DNA of 64,000 nucleotides from JBGAHD01 sp044226395. Its GTDB lineage: Bacteria; Pseudomonadota; Gammaproteobacteria; Xanthomonadales; Ahniellaceae. Both the position numbers and the translations under genes were made by a program. Shown here one piece after another: positions 26,597-34,301 of this stretch; the stretch's first letter is position 1; each line of letters opens with the position of its first letter. Under the pieces are notes generated by a model, which was given only the letters and a program-made list of their open reading frames with translations, had not been told where the DNA came from and did not search any database. The stretch lies in contig JBGAHD010000001.1 in assembly GCA_044226395.1 (NCBI GenBank), forward strand, positions 62,001-126,000, read 5' to 3'.

Positions 26597-27022
26597 TTAG
26601 CGGCGCGGCAGCGGATCGAGCACCAGCGATTCGAGGAAGTTCACCAGCGCGTCGCGCTTTTTCGCCGGCACGCGGCGCGCGAGGCGCAGGAGTTTTTCCT
26701 CGAACAACGTTTGCGCGAAGGCCGACAACATCACCGCGGGCGCGCCATCGGCGGCGCCACCGCGGATCGCGCCGCGACCCGTGGCCAGCCACTCGAAGCT
26801 GACATGCGTGATGGCGGCGATGCGCGCCAGGTGCTCGACATTCGGCGCGGTGCCGAAGTCACTTTCCCACTGCACGGCCGCGCTCGGGCGAACGCCCACG
26901 CGACGCGCGAGTTCGGCCTTGGTCAAGGCCGCGAGCTCGCGGGCTTCGCGGATACGGTCGCGGATCGGCAGGACCGCGGGATGCTCTGCAACATCGGATT
27001 CGACAGTCACTCTGACACCCAT
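26597..27022 (-). CDS. XRE-family (Cro/CI-type) transcriptional regulator
   Basis: 141 residues. Helix-turn-helix at about 17-75: LPIRDRIREARELAALTKAELARRVGVRPSAAVQWESDFGTAPN, then LARIAAITHVSFEWLATGRG, the ending typical of phage-repressor-like XRE proteins. The C-terminal half is helical (FAQTLFEEKLLRLARRVPAKKRDALVNFLESLVL) and probably mediates dimerisation. Two copies of a TAAG-N5-CTTA palindrome overlap its start region (27026-27056), strongly suggesting autoregulation; more copies are at 27243 and 17009. No phage structural genes are nearby. Convergent with the COG3650-like gene. Confidence 0.88.
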   Translation of the reverse strand: MGVRVTVESDVAEHPAVLPIRDRIREARELAALTKAELARRVGVRPSAAVQWESDFGTAPNVEHLARIAAITHVSFEWLATGRGAIRGGAADGAPAVMLSAFAQTLFEEKLLRLARRVPAKKRDALVNFLESLVLDPLPRR

Positions 27023-27025
27023 AGA

Positions 27026-27056
27026 TTAGAATCGCTTATCTGGTAAGAATCGCTTA
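27026..27056. promoter_or_regulatory. Paired palindromic operator at the XRE gene
   Basis: TTAGAATCGCTTA (27026-27038) and TAAGAATCGCTTA (27044-27056; extended GTAAG-N5-CTTAC) are direct copies 18 bases centre to centre, i.e. nearly two helical turns on the same face. They begin 3 bases upstream of the regulator's start codon and cover the likely promoter. Confidence 0.65.
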
Positions 27057-27242
27057 CTAACCCGGGTTCCCGCTCGGATTTTCTGGTCGCCATGCCCCCA
27101 CCGCGTCCAGCCCCCCGAACGAATTCCCTTACGAATCGGCTACTTGCTCCCTGCTGCCGACCCAGGACCACGATGCCCTGATTCCGACCCGTTGCCAAGG
27201 GTCGGAACGGTCATTTCGCGTCCGATCGCGCGGGCCAGAAAG

Positions 27243-27255
27243 TCAGAATCGCTTA
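27243..27255. promoter_or_regulatory. Third copy of the XRE-type box
   Basis: TCAGAATCGCTTA, one mismatch from the consensus TAAGAATCGCTTA and extended by a C at 27256. It lies about 30 bases past the 3' end of the HslJ-like gene and 220 bases upstream of the XRE gene. Confidence 0.5.
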
Positions 27256-27286
27256 CATCGAACAGCCGACGCGCGAATTTCGAGGC

Positions 27287-27730
27287 TCACGGCGCGGCCA
27301 CTTCGACCAAGCGCAAGAGCACCCGGTCGCCCTCGCGCAGACTCAGTCGATCGTGGTCACGGGCGAGGCGGTCGACACGCGCCAGCGTGTCGAAGAACGC
27401 CTGCTCGAGCGCCAACTCGGGGCAGGCGCGCTTGCTCGCGCGGATCGCCTGCACCTGGAGCACGCCCTCGTCGTCCAGGCCATAACCGGCCGAGAAGGCA
27501 TTGCACGGCGCATCGCCGCCCAGCATCAGCGCATCGAAGCGCAGGGTGATGCGCGGCGCATTGGCATCGTTCGCGAGCACCTGATCGCCGATCTGCGTGA
27601 CTTGCCACGTGCTGCCGACCAGCGAGGGCAATAGCGGCTCGCGCGGCGCGTGGCCGACGCAGCCCGCGAGCGCGACACTCGTGACGATCGAAGCCAGCCA
27701 GCGCGCGCGGTCGGAGCGGATACGGATCAT
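27287..27730 (-). CDS. META/HslJ-domain lipoprotein
   Basis: 147 residues from the ATG that sits 9 bases after AGGAG; an ATG three codons earlier directly abuts the ribosome site and is less likely. A lipobox LAGC follows a basic N-terminus and hydrophobic core. The META domain is visible as LVGSTWQVTQIGD, a beta-strand region, CNAFSAGYGLDDEG, and the closing RACPELALEQAFFDTLARV. HslJ-like proteins sit in the envelope and have been linked to heat or novobiocin tolerance; the exact role here is unknown. Confidence 0.82.
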   Translation of the reverse strand: MIRIRSDRARWLASIVTSVALAGCVGHAPREPLLPSLVGSTWQVTQIGDQVLANDANAPRITLRFDALMLGGDAPCNAFSAGYGLDDEGVLQVQAIRASKRACPELALEQAFFDTLARVDRLARDHDRLSLREGDRVLLRLVEVAAP

Positions 27731-27779
27731 GGTGCGCATCTCCTGAAGGAATTCACGGGCAATCCACTGCGAGTCGAGG

Positions 27780-29045
27780 CTAGCGCCACCACCGCGAAGG
27801 CACGAAGCGACGATGGCTGTCGCGCAAGGCCGCGCGCACGGCCGCTTCATCCTGCCAGCGCGGATAGGGCCATTGCGGCGGGATCGATGCGGCTTCGGGC
27901 ACGGCCTCGGGTCGATGAGTCAGGGTCGCGGCACAGCTGGCGTAGCCGTGATTGACCAGCACCTCGAACTCGTCATCGCGAAAACGATCGAGGTCGGTGC
28001 GCACGCGCGCGAGCACGTCTTCGATCAGGGTGCTGGCATAGCCAAAGGCGCCGGCCTCGACGCGCTCGGACAAACTCCAATGCGCGCCTTCGATCTCCTC
28101 GCGATGCCGCAAGGTCAAGAACAACCGCCGCCGCAAGGCGTACGCCTGATTGCCGATCACCGCAGTGTATCGCAGCAGCCTCGCCAAAGGATGCGCGCCC
28201 GCGCGGAAGGGAAACGGCGCGCCGGCATCCGAGATCAACACGCGTCGCGCGCGCTTGATCACGGGCTCGGTGCCGAGGTTGTCGTACACACCGCCGTCGG
28301 TCAGCTGCACGCGACGGCTCAGCCGTTCGCGATCGGCGCCGCGATAACGGCCGCGACTCAGGCGATAGGGCGTGGTGTCGAGCACGAGCGGCACGAACAC
28401 CGGCGGAAAACAGCTCGATGCCGCCGCCGCCAGCGCGATCGGCAGATCGGCCGGATCGGGGCCGCCCTCGCGGGCTTCGAGATAACCCAGTTGATAGTCG
28501 CCCACGCGCTCGCGACTGAATTCGAAATTGACCCCGAAGGTGAGGTCGGTGGCGCAGAACACGAACTGTGGCGCATGCGGCAAATCGCGCAAACGCTCGT
28601 CGTTGACGTGATCGGCGTAGGCGCGCGCCAAATCATGCGCGCCCGAACGCGGCCACACCCAACCGTAGATGAGCGTGCGCCGGATCAGGTCCTTGATCAC
28701 GGGCCACGTACGAATGTCGCGTCGAGAGATGGCGCGAAACGGCTCGGCGATGGTCTTGCGGAAATCCAGCGCCGCGCACCAGCGCGCGAAGCTCGCCTGA
28801 TCGCCGCCGGCCGCGTCGCGCGTGATGCAGCACGCGAGCCACGCGGCCAGGATCGATCCGCCCGAGACGCTGCTCAAGCGCTCGATCTTGCCGAGCAAAC
28901 CAAGCTCGTGCAGGCGCCACAGCGTGCCCAGATGAAACAGCGCCGCGCGATAGCCGCCACCCGACAGGCACAAGGTCAGGTCCAGCGTGCGTGCGCGATC
29001 AAGCGGCGCATCCGGACCATCGGCCGGATGGCGCGGATCGTCCAT
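27780..29045 (-). CDS. Patatin-like phospholipase
   Basis: 421 residues. LCLSGGGYRAALFHLG is the oxyanion loop, RLSSVSGGSILAAW holds the nucleophile serine in an SxSGG elbow, and TDGGVYDNLG gives the catalytic Asp of the Ser-Asp dyad. No signal peptide or membrane helix, so likely cytoplasmic or delivered by another route. Start ATG overlaps the SGNH gene's stop as TGATG, so the two are translationally coupled. Probable lipid acyl-hydrolase; neither substrate nor trigger is visible. No cyclic-nucleotide synthase is near, so it is not a recognisable anti-phage effector set. Confidence 0.88.
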   Translation of the reverse strand: MDDPRHPADGPDAPLDRARTLDLTLCLSGGGYRAALFHLGTLWRLHELGLLGKIERLSSVSGGSILAAWLACCITRDAAGGDQASFARWCAALDFRKTIAEPFRAISRRDIRTWPVIKDLIRRTLIYGWVWPRSGAHDLARAYADHVNDERLRDLPHAPQFVFCATDLTFGVNFEFSRERVGDYQLGYLEAREGGPDPADLPIALAAAASSCFPPVFVPLVLDTTPYRLSRGRYRGADRERLSRRVQLTDGGVYDNLGTEPVIKRARRVLISDAGAPFPFRAGAHPLARLLRYTAVIGNQAYALRRRLFLTLRHREEIEGAHWSLSERVEAGAFGYASTLIEDVLARVRTDLDRFRDDEFEVLVNHGYASCAATLTHRPEAVPEAASIPPQWPYPRWQDEAAVRAALRDSHRRFVPSRWWR

Positions 29046-29902
29046 CACGCCGTGACCGCGCCGCGCTTGGCCGGCGGCAAGACCACGGCGATGCGCGCGG
29101 TCATGCGCGCGGCGAGTTGGTCGAAGCCCGAGGCCGTGGGATGCATCTCATCGTTCCACAACTCGTCGGCCTGAATCTCCGCGCGCAGATCCAGCACGTG
29201 AAAATTCGAGCCCGCGACGCGATCGAGCACGCGCGCCTCGAAGGCATCGATCAAGCCATGCACGAAGCTCAGCCGATCGGCCGGCGCGGGCAAGGCCTGA
29301 TCGATGTGCTTGTCGATCCAGTCGCCGACCGAATGCTTGAACAGCGCGATTAAGCCGATCTGCTGCGCTCGCAATTGCGCGGGCGCGCCGAGCAGGCGCG
29401 GATAGGCATAGGTGTGCGCGATGATTGCCGTGGTCGGACTGACGTCGCCGGCGAGATCGACGAAATCCTGATAGCCCTTGTGGAGCTTGTCGAAGATCTT
29501 GGTGTCGATCACGCGGTCCAAGGCCGCGGTCACCGTCAAATTCTTCGCGCCCTTGAAGGTCTTCTTCAGGAACTCATCGACGACATCGTTGCCGCCCGCC
29601 GACAGCGCCACCGCATCGAAGCGGAACGTGCGCAAGTGATCCGCCAAACGCTTGAGATTGGCCTTGCCGAAGATATTGCGCGCGGTGTCGCCGGGTTTCT
29701 CGATGCGCAGGAACAGACCGCGCACGCGCGAGGCCACGCCATCCATCAGATTGGGATACAGCGGCGTGGAAAACCACGAATCGCCTTCGGCAAGAATTAC
29801 TGGGGTGACGTCGAGCAATGGCGCGCCATTGGCCTGCTTGGCGCGCGTCAGCGCGCGATAGGCGTCACGAAACCGACCCACCGTGGTCATCGAACTCGAC
29901 AT
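29045..29902 (-). CDS. SGNH/GDSL-family hydrolase
   Basis: 285 residues. Block I ILAEGDSWF contains the nucleophile Ser, block III is SAGGNDVVDE, and block V NDEMHPTASGF supplies Asp and His. No signal peptide. SGNH hydrolases deacylate lipids, thioesters or carbohydrate esters. The tight coupling with the downstream patatin-like gene suggests sequential hydrolysis of the same acylated substrate, e.g. successive removal of acyl chains; this is inference. Start supported by GGGGTG upstream; a start four codons later is possible. Confidence 0.85.
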   Translation of the reverse strand: MSSSMTTVGRFRDAYRALTRAKQANGAPLLDVTPVILAEGDSWFSTPLYPNLMDGVASRVRGLFLRIEKPGDTARNIFGKANLKRLADHLRTFRFDAVALSAGGNDVVDEFLKKTFKGAKNLTVTAALDRVIDTKIFDKLHKGYQDFVDLAGDVSPTTAIIAHTYAYPRLLGAPAQLRAQQIGLIALFKHSVGDWIDKHIDQALPAPADRLSFVHGLIDAFEARVLDRVAGSNFHVLDLRAEIQADELWNDEMHPTASGFDQLAARMTARIAVVLPPAKRGAVTA

Positions 29903-29997
29903 GGCCGCACCCCCGCGATCGTCGTCAGCGCTGTTTAGCGCTTCGTGTCGGCGCGTGCAAGCTTGAACGGGTCTGGGCGCGGTGGGAGACTGCCGCG

Positions 29998-30633
29998 ATG
30001 ACTCGAACTTGGCGTGTGATCCTCGCGCGCGCGATCTTCATCGGCGCCTTGATTTGGAGTTGCGTCGCCTGCGCGCGCGGCGCGCCGCCGGCGAAAGACC
30101 TGCGCGATGGCGACGTGGTCTTTCAGACCTCACGCTCGCGTCAGAGCGCGCTGATCCAACGCGCCACGCATTCGCCGTGGAGTCACATGGGCGTGATCTT
30201 CCTGCGTCGCGGCGAGCCTTGGGTGCTCGAGGCCTCGGCCACGGTGCGCTACACGCGTTATGCCGACTGGGCCGCGCGCGGTGTCGATGGTCACGTCGTG
30301 GCCAAGCGTCTGCGCGAATCCGACGCGCGGCTCGATGCCTCTGGCATTCGCAAGCTTCGCGCGGCCGCCGAGCGCTATCTGGGCCGCGCTTACGATCGCG
30401 AGTTTCGCTGGTCGGATGAGCGCTTGTATTGCTCCGAACTCGTCTGGAAGGCCTACGTACAGGCCTTCAATCTGCGCGTGGGCGAACCCGCGCCCTTGGC
30501 GAGCTTCGATTTCGGCGATGCCGCCGTGCGCGCCGAGGCCAGCGCGCGTTATGGCAAGGCCTTGCCCAAGGACGAAGTGATGATCTCGCCTGCGGCCATG
30601 TTCGACTCCGACTTGCTCGAGACCGTGAACTAA
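29998..30633 (+). CDS. YiiX/YebB-like NlpC/P60-superfamily hydrolase
   Basis: 211 residues. A signal peptide or lipoprotein-like N-terminus (IFIGALIWSCVACARG). The permuted papain-type signature is present: DGDVVFQTS, HSPWSHMGVIF (catalytic His), then LYCSELVWKAY with the catalytic Cys. Family members hydrolyse amides or esters in lipids or peptidoglycan peptides. The stop codon overlaps by 4 bases that of the convergent ribbon-helix-helix gene. Confidence 0.85.
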   Translation: MTRTWRVILARAIFIGALIWSCVACARGAPPAKDLRDGDVVFQTSRSRQSALIQRATHSPWSHMGVIFLRRGEPWVLEASATVRYTRYADWAARGVDGHVVAKRLRESDARLDASGIRKLRAAAERYLGRAYDREFRWSDERLYCSELVWKAYVQAFNLRVGEPAPLASFDFGDAAVRAEASARYGKALPKDEVMISPAAMFDSDLLETVN

Positions 30634-30914
30634 GGCGCGCGACGCTTGCGCGGCGTCGCCTTGGTGCGCCGCTCGCCTTCGGTCAGTTGATGACTGTCGC
30701 CCGCCACGAGGTCGAGCGCGTAGATGCGCTTGAGTTCCTCAATGCGCGCGCGCGTCTCGGCCGAGAACGCCTGCTTGCCTTCGAATGCATGCAGCACGAT
30801 GCCCTCGAGCAGATCGCCGAGCGTCATGTCCTTGTACTCGGCCAGGGCCTTGAGCACCTTGAGCAAGCGCTTTTCGATGCGGATGCCGGTCTGGATGCGT
30901 TCGATCTCGCTCAT
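30630..30914 (-). CDS. Small ribbon-helix-helix-like protein
   Basis: 94 residues. RIQTGIRIEKRLLKVLKALAEYKDMTLGDLLEGIVLHAF has the strand-helix-helix order of RHH (CopG/Arc-type) proteins, followed by a helical tail and a basic Lys/Arg C-terminus. It overlaps the SRPBCC gene by ATGA, so is made from the same message. RHH proteins are usually DNA-binding repressors or antitoxins; inverted repeats in front of the operon (31367-31396) are candidate targets. No toxin is recognisable, unless the SRPBCC protein is the partner, which would be unusual. Confidence 0.6.
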   Translation of the reverse strand: MSEIERIQTGIRIEKRLLKVLKALAEYKDMTLGDLLEGIVLHAFEGKQAFSAETRARIEELKRIYALDLVAGDSHQLTEGERRTKATPRKRRAP

Positions 30915-31357
30915 GCCGGCGTTGCTCCGCGGTGGCGCGCGGCGGCGCGGATCGGCGCTTCCCAGGCGCGTAGATAGGCGTCGTCGAAGCTGCCCATCTG
31001 CGCCTGGCCCGCGGCATCGAGCGCGCTGAGGTGATAGCGCACGTGGACCACGGTCTCGTCGCCACGCGCTTCGCACTGCACGTGGACGCGGCGAATCAAC
31101 TGCTCGCCACGCAGGGCCAGATACTCGGCGCGATGCGCCTGGGCGTCGAGGTCGAGCACGACCCAGATCTCGCGACCCAGTGCGTTGTCGATGCGAAACA
31201 CCGCGTTGGCCTCGTTGCGATAAGGCGTCGGCTGCAGGCCCTGGAAGCGCCAGTTCGGCGCCCATTCGTCCTCGTGACGGGGGTCGAACAGGGGAAAGAC
31301 GCGGTCGACGGGGCCTTCGACCGTGAAGGTATGGGCGATGACGCGCTGCATGGCCAT
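30911..31357 (-). CDS. SRPBCC (START-like) domain protein
   Basis: 148 residues (or 146 from the second ATG at 31351, which is better spaced from GGAGA). Begins VIAHTFTVEGPVDRVFPLFDPRHEDEWAPNW, the START/Bet v1-like pattern of Phe-Pro-Leu-Phe plus Trp, with alternating beta strands and a final long helix. SRPBCC proteins bind hydrophobic ligands; many bacterial ones are paired with a small regulator, as here with the RHH-like gene. Ligand unknown. Confidence 0.75.
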   Translation of the reverse strand: MAMQRVIAHTFTVEGPVDRVFPLFDPRHEDEWAPNWRFQGLQPTPYRNEANAVFRIDNALGREIWVVLDLDAQAHRAEYLALRGEQLIRRVHVQCEARGDETVVHVRYHLSALDAAGQAQMGSFDDAYLRAWEAPIRAAARHRGATPA

Positions 31358-31366
31358 TCTCCATGT

Positions 31367-31396
31367 GGTATGTATGTACCAAGATACCAGAGTATC
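31367..31396. promoter_or_regulatory. Two inverted repeats upstream of the SRPBCC/RHH operon
   Basis: GGTATGTATGTACC (31367-31380; GGTA/TACC arms with tandem GTAT steps) and GATAC-CAGA-GTATC (31383-31396) lie 10-40 bases upstream of the SRPBCC start. Clustered short repeats of GTAY type are typical of RHH repressor targets. Confidence 0.5.
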
Positions 31397-31459
31397 GAAG
31401 CCGCGGCCAGCACCGCGACCCGCGACCACGCTAGAATCGCGCCCCCGGAAAGTGCCGCC

Positions 31460-32263
31460 ATGACCGATCTCCCGCAGCCCCGTTTCGACAGTCTCGACCG
31501 CTTGTACGGCGCCGGCGGCGTGGCCGTGTTCGCGCGCCTGCACGTGGCCGTGGTCGGGCTGGGCGGTGTCGGTTCCTGGGCGGTGGAGGCCTTGGCGCGC
31601 AGCGGCATCGGCGCGCTGACTCTGATCGATGGCGACGAGGTGTGCGTGAGCAACACCAACCGCCAGCTGCACGCGCTCGACGGCAGCTACGGCCAGTTCA
31701 AGGCCGAAGTGCTGGCCGCGCGCGTGCGCGCGATCAATCCTGAGTGCAAGGTCACGGTGATCGCGCGTTTTCTCACGCCGTCGACCATCGCGGAGATCTT
31801 CGCGCCCGAGTTCGACTACGTCTTCGATGCCTGCGACGCGTTTCGCGTCAAGGTCGAATTGACGGCCTTTCTGCGTCGACGAAAGACGCCGATCCTCGTG
31901 TGCGGCTCGGCCGGCGGTCGCCTCGATCCGACCAAGATTCTGATCCGCGATCTGGCCAAGACCGAACACGACGTGCTGCTGGCCATGGTGCGCCGCAAGC
32001 TTCGCGACGAGTACGCGTGGACGCGCAATCCCAAACGCTACTTCGGCGTGCTCGCGGTGTATTCGCTGGAGAACGTCCGCTATCCGCAAGCCGACGGCTC
32101 CGTGGCCTGCGCGCGGCCCGAGGAAAACGAAGCGGCGCTGCGCATCGAATGCGGCGGCGGTTTGGGCTCCGCCATGCACGTCACCGCGACATTCGCGCTT
32201 GTCGCCGTCGGCAAGATCCTCGAACGTCTGCTCGAGCGCGCGCGCGGCCTGCGGCCGCGCTAG
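31460..32263 (+). CDS. tcdA: tRNA threonylcarbamoyladenosine dehydratase
   Basis: 267 residues, E1/ThiF-like fold. LHVAVVGLGGVGSWAVEALARSG is the adenylate-binding Rossmann loop, LIDGDEVCVSNTNRQLHA the following ATP-contact motif, and DYVFDACDAFRVKVEL the catalytic region. TcdA (CsdL) cyclises t6A37 of ANN-decoding tRNAs to ct6A using ATP. Length and motifs fit the family well. Single gene; 103 bases from the divergent SRPBCC operon, whose putative operators lie between. Confidence 0.93.
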   Translation: MTDLPQPRFDSLDRLYGAGGVAVFARLHVAVVGLGGVGSWAVEALARSGIGALTLIDGDEVCVSNTNRQLHALDGSYGQFKAEVLAARVRAINPECKVTVIARFLTPSTIAEIFAPEFDYVFDACDAFRVKVELTAFLRRRKTPILVCGSAGGRLDPTKILIRDLAKTEHDVLLAMVRRKLRDEYAWTRNPKRYFGVLAVYSLENVRYPQADGSVACARPEENEAALRIECGGGLGSAMHVTATFALVAVGKILERLLERARGLRPR

Positions 32264-32566
32264 CGAACCTCTGAACTAGTCGTTACATGGGGCGCCATCT
32301 CGCTCCCGCGGTAACCGCAACTCCAAATCGCGCGGATCAACGCTGCCGAGGGCACCACCTTATCCATTTCGGCGAGTAAGCGCGCCTTCCGGGTCATTAT
32401 TCCTATTGCCGGCGAACTCGGCATCGTAGAAGGTCAGCATGTTTGTTCATGCGTGGCATGGATCGGATCAGGTCGTTCAATCAAAGCACAACTTAAGTGA
32501 GTTTTTCAGAGGCTCCCTAGGCTTGGGAGAAGTGACCGACAATGGCCCATCTACGAATCATTTGCC
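32264..32566. other. Gene-free stretch at the left side of a lower-GC patch
   Basis: 303 bases whose composition drops visibly (many A/T runs compared with both flanks). No intact gene or transposon end is visible; it may be decayed horizontally acquired DNA. Confidence 0.45.
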
Positions 32567-33064
32567 ATGGTGGACATTCGAATGGATGAAGAGATGGCAC
32601 GAGGCCGACTAAATCGCTTTGAGGTGTCGCTCAGAATTTGGCACCCGAGTCTCTCTCCCGAAGAGATCAGTTCGAGGCTTGGGGTTGCGTTTGAACGCGC
32701 GAACGCTGCTGGCGCAGTTAGGGTCGCACTTGACGGGCGGCTTTTGGGCGGAAAACACAAGGAAACGTATTGGATTAGTAGCTTGCGCGATTGCGTTGGG
32801 GAGCCTGCTCGCGAGCTGGAAGATCAGATTGGAAGACTGAGCAAGTGTCTCGCCCAGAAGAGGGATGCTATCTCTGAGATTCGAGAATCGGGCGGGAGAC
32901 TTGAGTACTTCGTGGGCATCTTTGCTGACGACAATTACGATTTGGAGTTTCCCGTCGAGCTGCTTTGCGAGTGTGGCGAATTGGGGATCGGTTTTGGGTT
33001 CTGCATATACCCCAAGAAGACGAATTTGTCGGTCGAGATTGCCACGCTTGGCGGCACAGAGTGA
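32567..33064 (+). CDS. DUF4279-like protein in low-GC island
   Basis: 165 residues. RFEVSLRIWHPSLSPEEISSRLGVAFERANAAG matches the opening of DUF4279 (strand, then SPEEIT-type helix), followed by ETYWISSL and an acidic helix and strand region ending in YPKKTNLSVEIATL. DUF4279 proteins are small and often found as orphan or immunity-like genes in accessory regions. Codon use is far less GC-biased than the neighbours (roughly half G+C), pointing to recent transfer. A start five codons later (MDEEMARG) is possible. No toxin partner is present. Confidence 0.65.
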   Translation: MVDIRMDEEMARGRLNRFEVSLRIWHPSLSPEEISSRLGVAFERANAAGAVRVALDGRLLGGKHKETYWISSLRDCVGEPARELEDQIGRLSKCLAQKRDAISEIRESGGRLEYFVGIFADDNYDLEFPVELLCECGELGIGFGFCIYPKKTNLSVEIATLGGTE

Positions 33065-33260
33065 CGATCGTGAGATCGAGGGCTTCGGATTCGTGGGGTC
33101 ATCATGAAAGGCGTCTTGCTGTACCAGTTGAGCAATTCCCCGACACCTAGCCTCGGTCGATGGGATTGAACGGCGAGGTTGTCTGCGATGCTTGTTTCGG
33201 TCTCCTCTGGCTCAGAAATCAAGAACGGCCAGACGTCGATCTACAGAGCTTGCTTAGATC
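33065..33260. other. Non-coding tail of the low-GC patch
   Basis: About 200 bases after the DUF4279 gene with no gene I can support; composition returns to the local average near 33260. Confidence 0.4.
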
Positions 33261-33482
33261 TCAGCGCGGCGGCACTTCGGTCGGTGACCCATCGCGCGGC
33301 GCGCGCTTGCGCCAATTGGCGAAGATCGCGGTGGCCAGGCCGAGCAGGATTTCATCGATGAAGGGGATGAAATCCGGAATGATCAGATCGAACAGAAACA
33401 ACGCGGCCGTGAGCGCCAGCAGCACGGGAAAGCGCAGGCGTCCGGCCCAGGCGACGAGACCGCCAACGACAGGTGCATTCAT
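33261..33482 (-). CDS. DUF6116-family small membrane protein
   Basis: 73 residues. A hydrophobic stretch RLRFPVLLALTAALFLFDLIIPDFIPFIDEILLGLATAIFANW spans the membrane once or twice, with a charged tail. Small proteins with this FIPFIDEI pattern occur next to tatD in Xanthomonadales. The start overlaps the TatD stop by 4 bases, the last gene of the operon running from 37984. Function unknown. Confidence 0.72.
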   Translation of the reverse strand: MNAPVVGGLVAWAGRLRFPVLLALTAALFLFDLIIPDFIPFIDEILLGLATAIFANWRKRAPRDGSPTEVPPR

Positions 33483-34261
33483 GACGAGGGCTCCGGGGGC
33501 AGCTTGAAGCAGCGTTCGAGGTTGCGCGTGGTGGCTTCGGCGAGGGCTTTGGGCGTGGTGCCGCGCAACTGCGCGACCAACTCGGCGATCTCGATCAGGC
33601 GAGCGGGTTCGTTGCGCTGGCCGCGCCAGTTCGCCAGCGGTTGATCGGGCGAATCGGTTTCGAGCACGAGTTGCTCGATCGGCAGTTCGGTCACGATCGC
33701 GCGCAGGCGCGTGGCGCGTTCATACGTCAGCGGTCCACCGATGCCGATGAGCATACCCATCGCGTGCAACTGCCGCGCTTGTTCGGCGCTGCCGCCGAAG
33801 CTGTGCACAATGCCGCCGCGAATGTCGAACTCACGCAAGGTATGGATCACTTCCTCGAAGGCGCGACGCGCGTGCACGATCACCGGCAGTTCGTAGGCGC
33901 GGGCGATGCGTAATTGCTCGTGGAAGAAATGCCGTTGGCGCACGGGATCGAGGCTTTCGACGAAGAAGTCGAGTCCGCATTCGCCGACGGCGCAGGGTTT
34001 TTCGCGCTCGATCCAAGCGCGCAGGGCGTCGAGATCTTCGTCGCCATGCAAGTCGAGATACATCGGGTGCAGGCCGTAGGCGGGATACAAGCCCGGATAC
34101 GTCGCGCAGACTTCGCGCAGATGCGACCAACTGGTGGCGGTGACGGCGGGCACGAGTTGTCGCGTCACGCCGACCGCGCGAGCGCGCGCGATCACCTCGC
34201 CGCGATCGTGTTCGAACTCGGGCGCGTCGATGTGAGTGTGGCTGTCGATCCAGGTCGGCAC
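33479..34261 (-). CDS. TatD-family metal-dependent hydrolase
   Basis: 260 residues. IDSHTHID opens the TIM-barrel metal site, AVGECGLDFF gives the Glu, VIVHARRA and GIVHSFGG give further His ligands, and ETDSPDQP supplies the catalytic Asp. TatD enzymes are 3'-5' DNA/RNA exonucleases or D-aminoacyl hydrolases involved in repair and quality control. Overlaps DUF6116 by 4 bases and follows the DinB gene by 40 bases. Confidence 0.93.
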   Translation of the reverse strand: MPTWIDSHTHIDAPEFEHDRGEVIARARAVGVTRQLVPAVTATSWSHLREVCATYPGLYPAYGLHPMYLDLHGDEDLDALRAWIEREKPCAVGECGLDFFVESLDPVRQRHFFHEQLRIARAYELPVIVHARRAFEEVIHTLREFDIRGGIVHSFGGSAEQARQLHAMGMLIGIGGPLTYERATRLRAIVTELPIEQLVLETDSPDQPLANWRGQRNEPARLIEIAELVAQLRGTTPKALAEATTRNLERCFKLPPEPSS

Positions 34262-34301
34262 GCGCCCAGGATGGGGTCCGGGGCGCGGCCTTGCAAGCGG
34301 C

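Noticed and set aside
26597..27022. XRE regulator as part of a prophage
   Set aside because: No integrase, capsid, tail or lysis genes anywhere in the window.
27780..29045. CBASS or other patatin-based anti-phage effector
   Set aside because: No nucleotide cyclase, Cap2/3 or similar partner nearby; only an SGNH hydrolase.
32567..33064. DUF4279 gene as part of a toxin-immunity module
   Set aside because: No toxin or secretion gene could be found in the neighbouring low-GC DNA.
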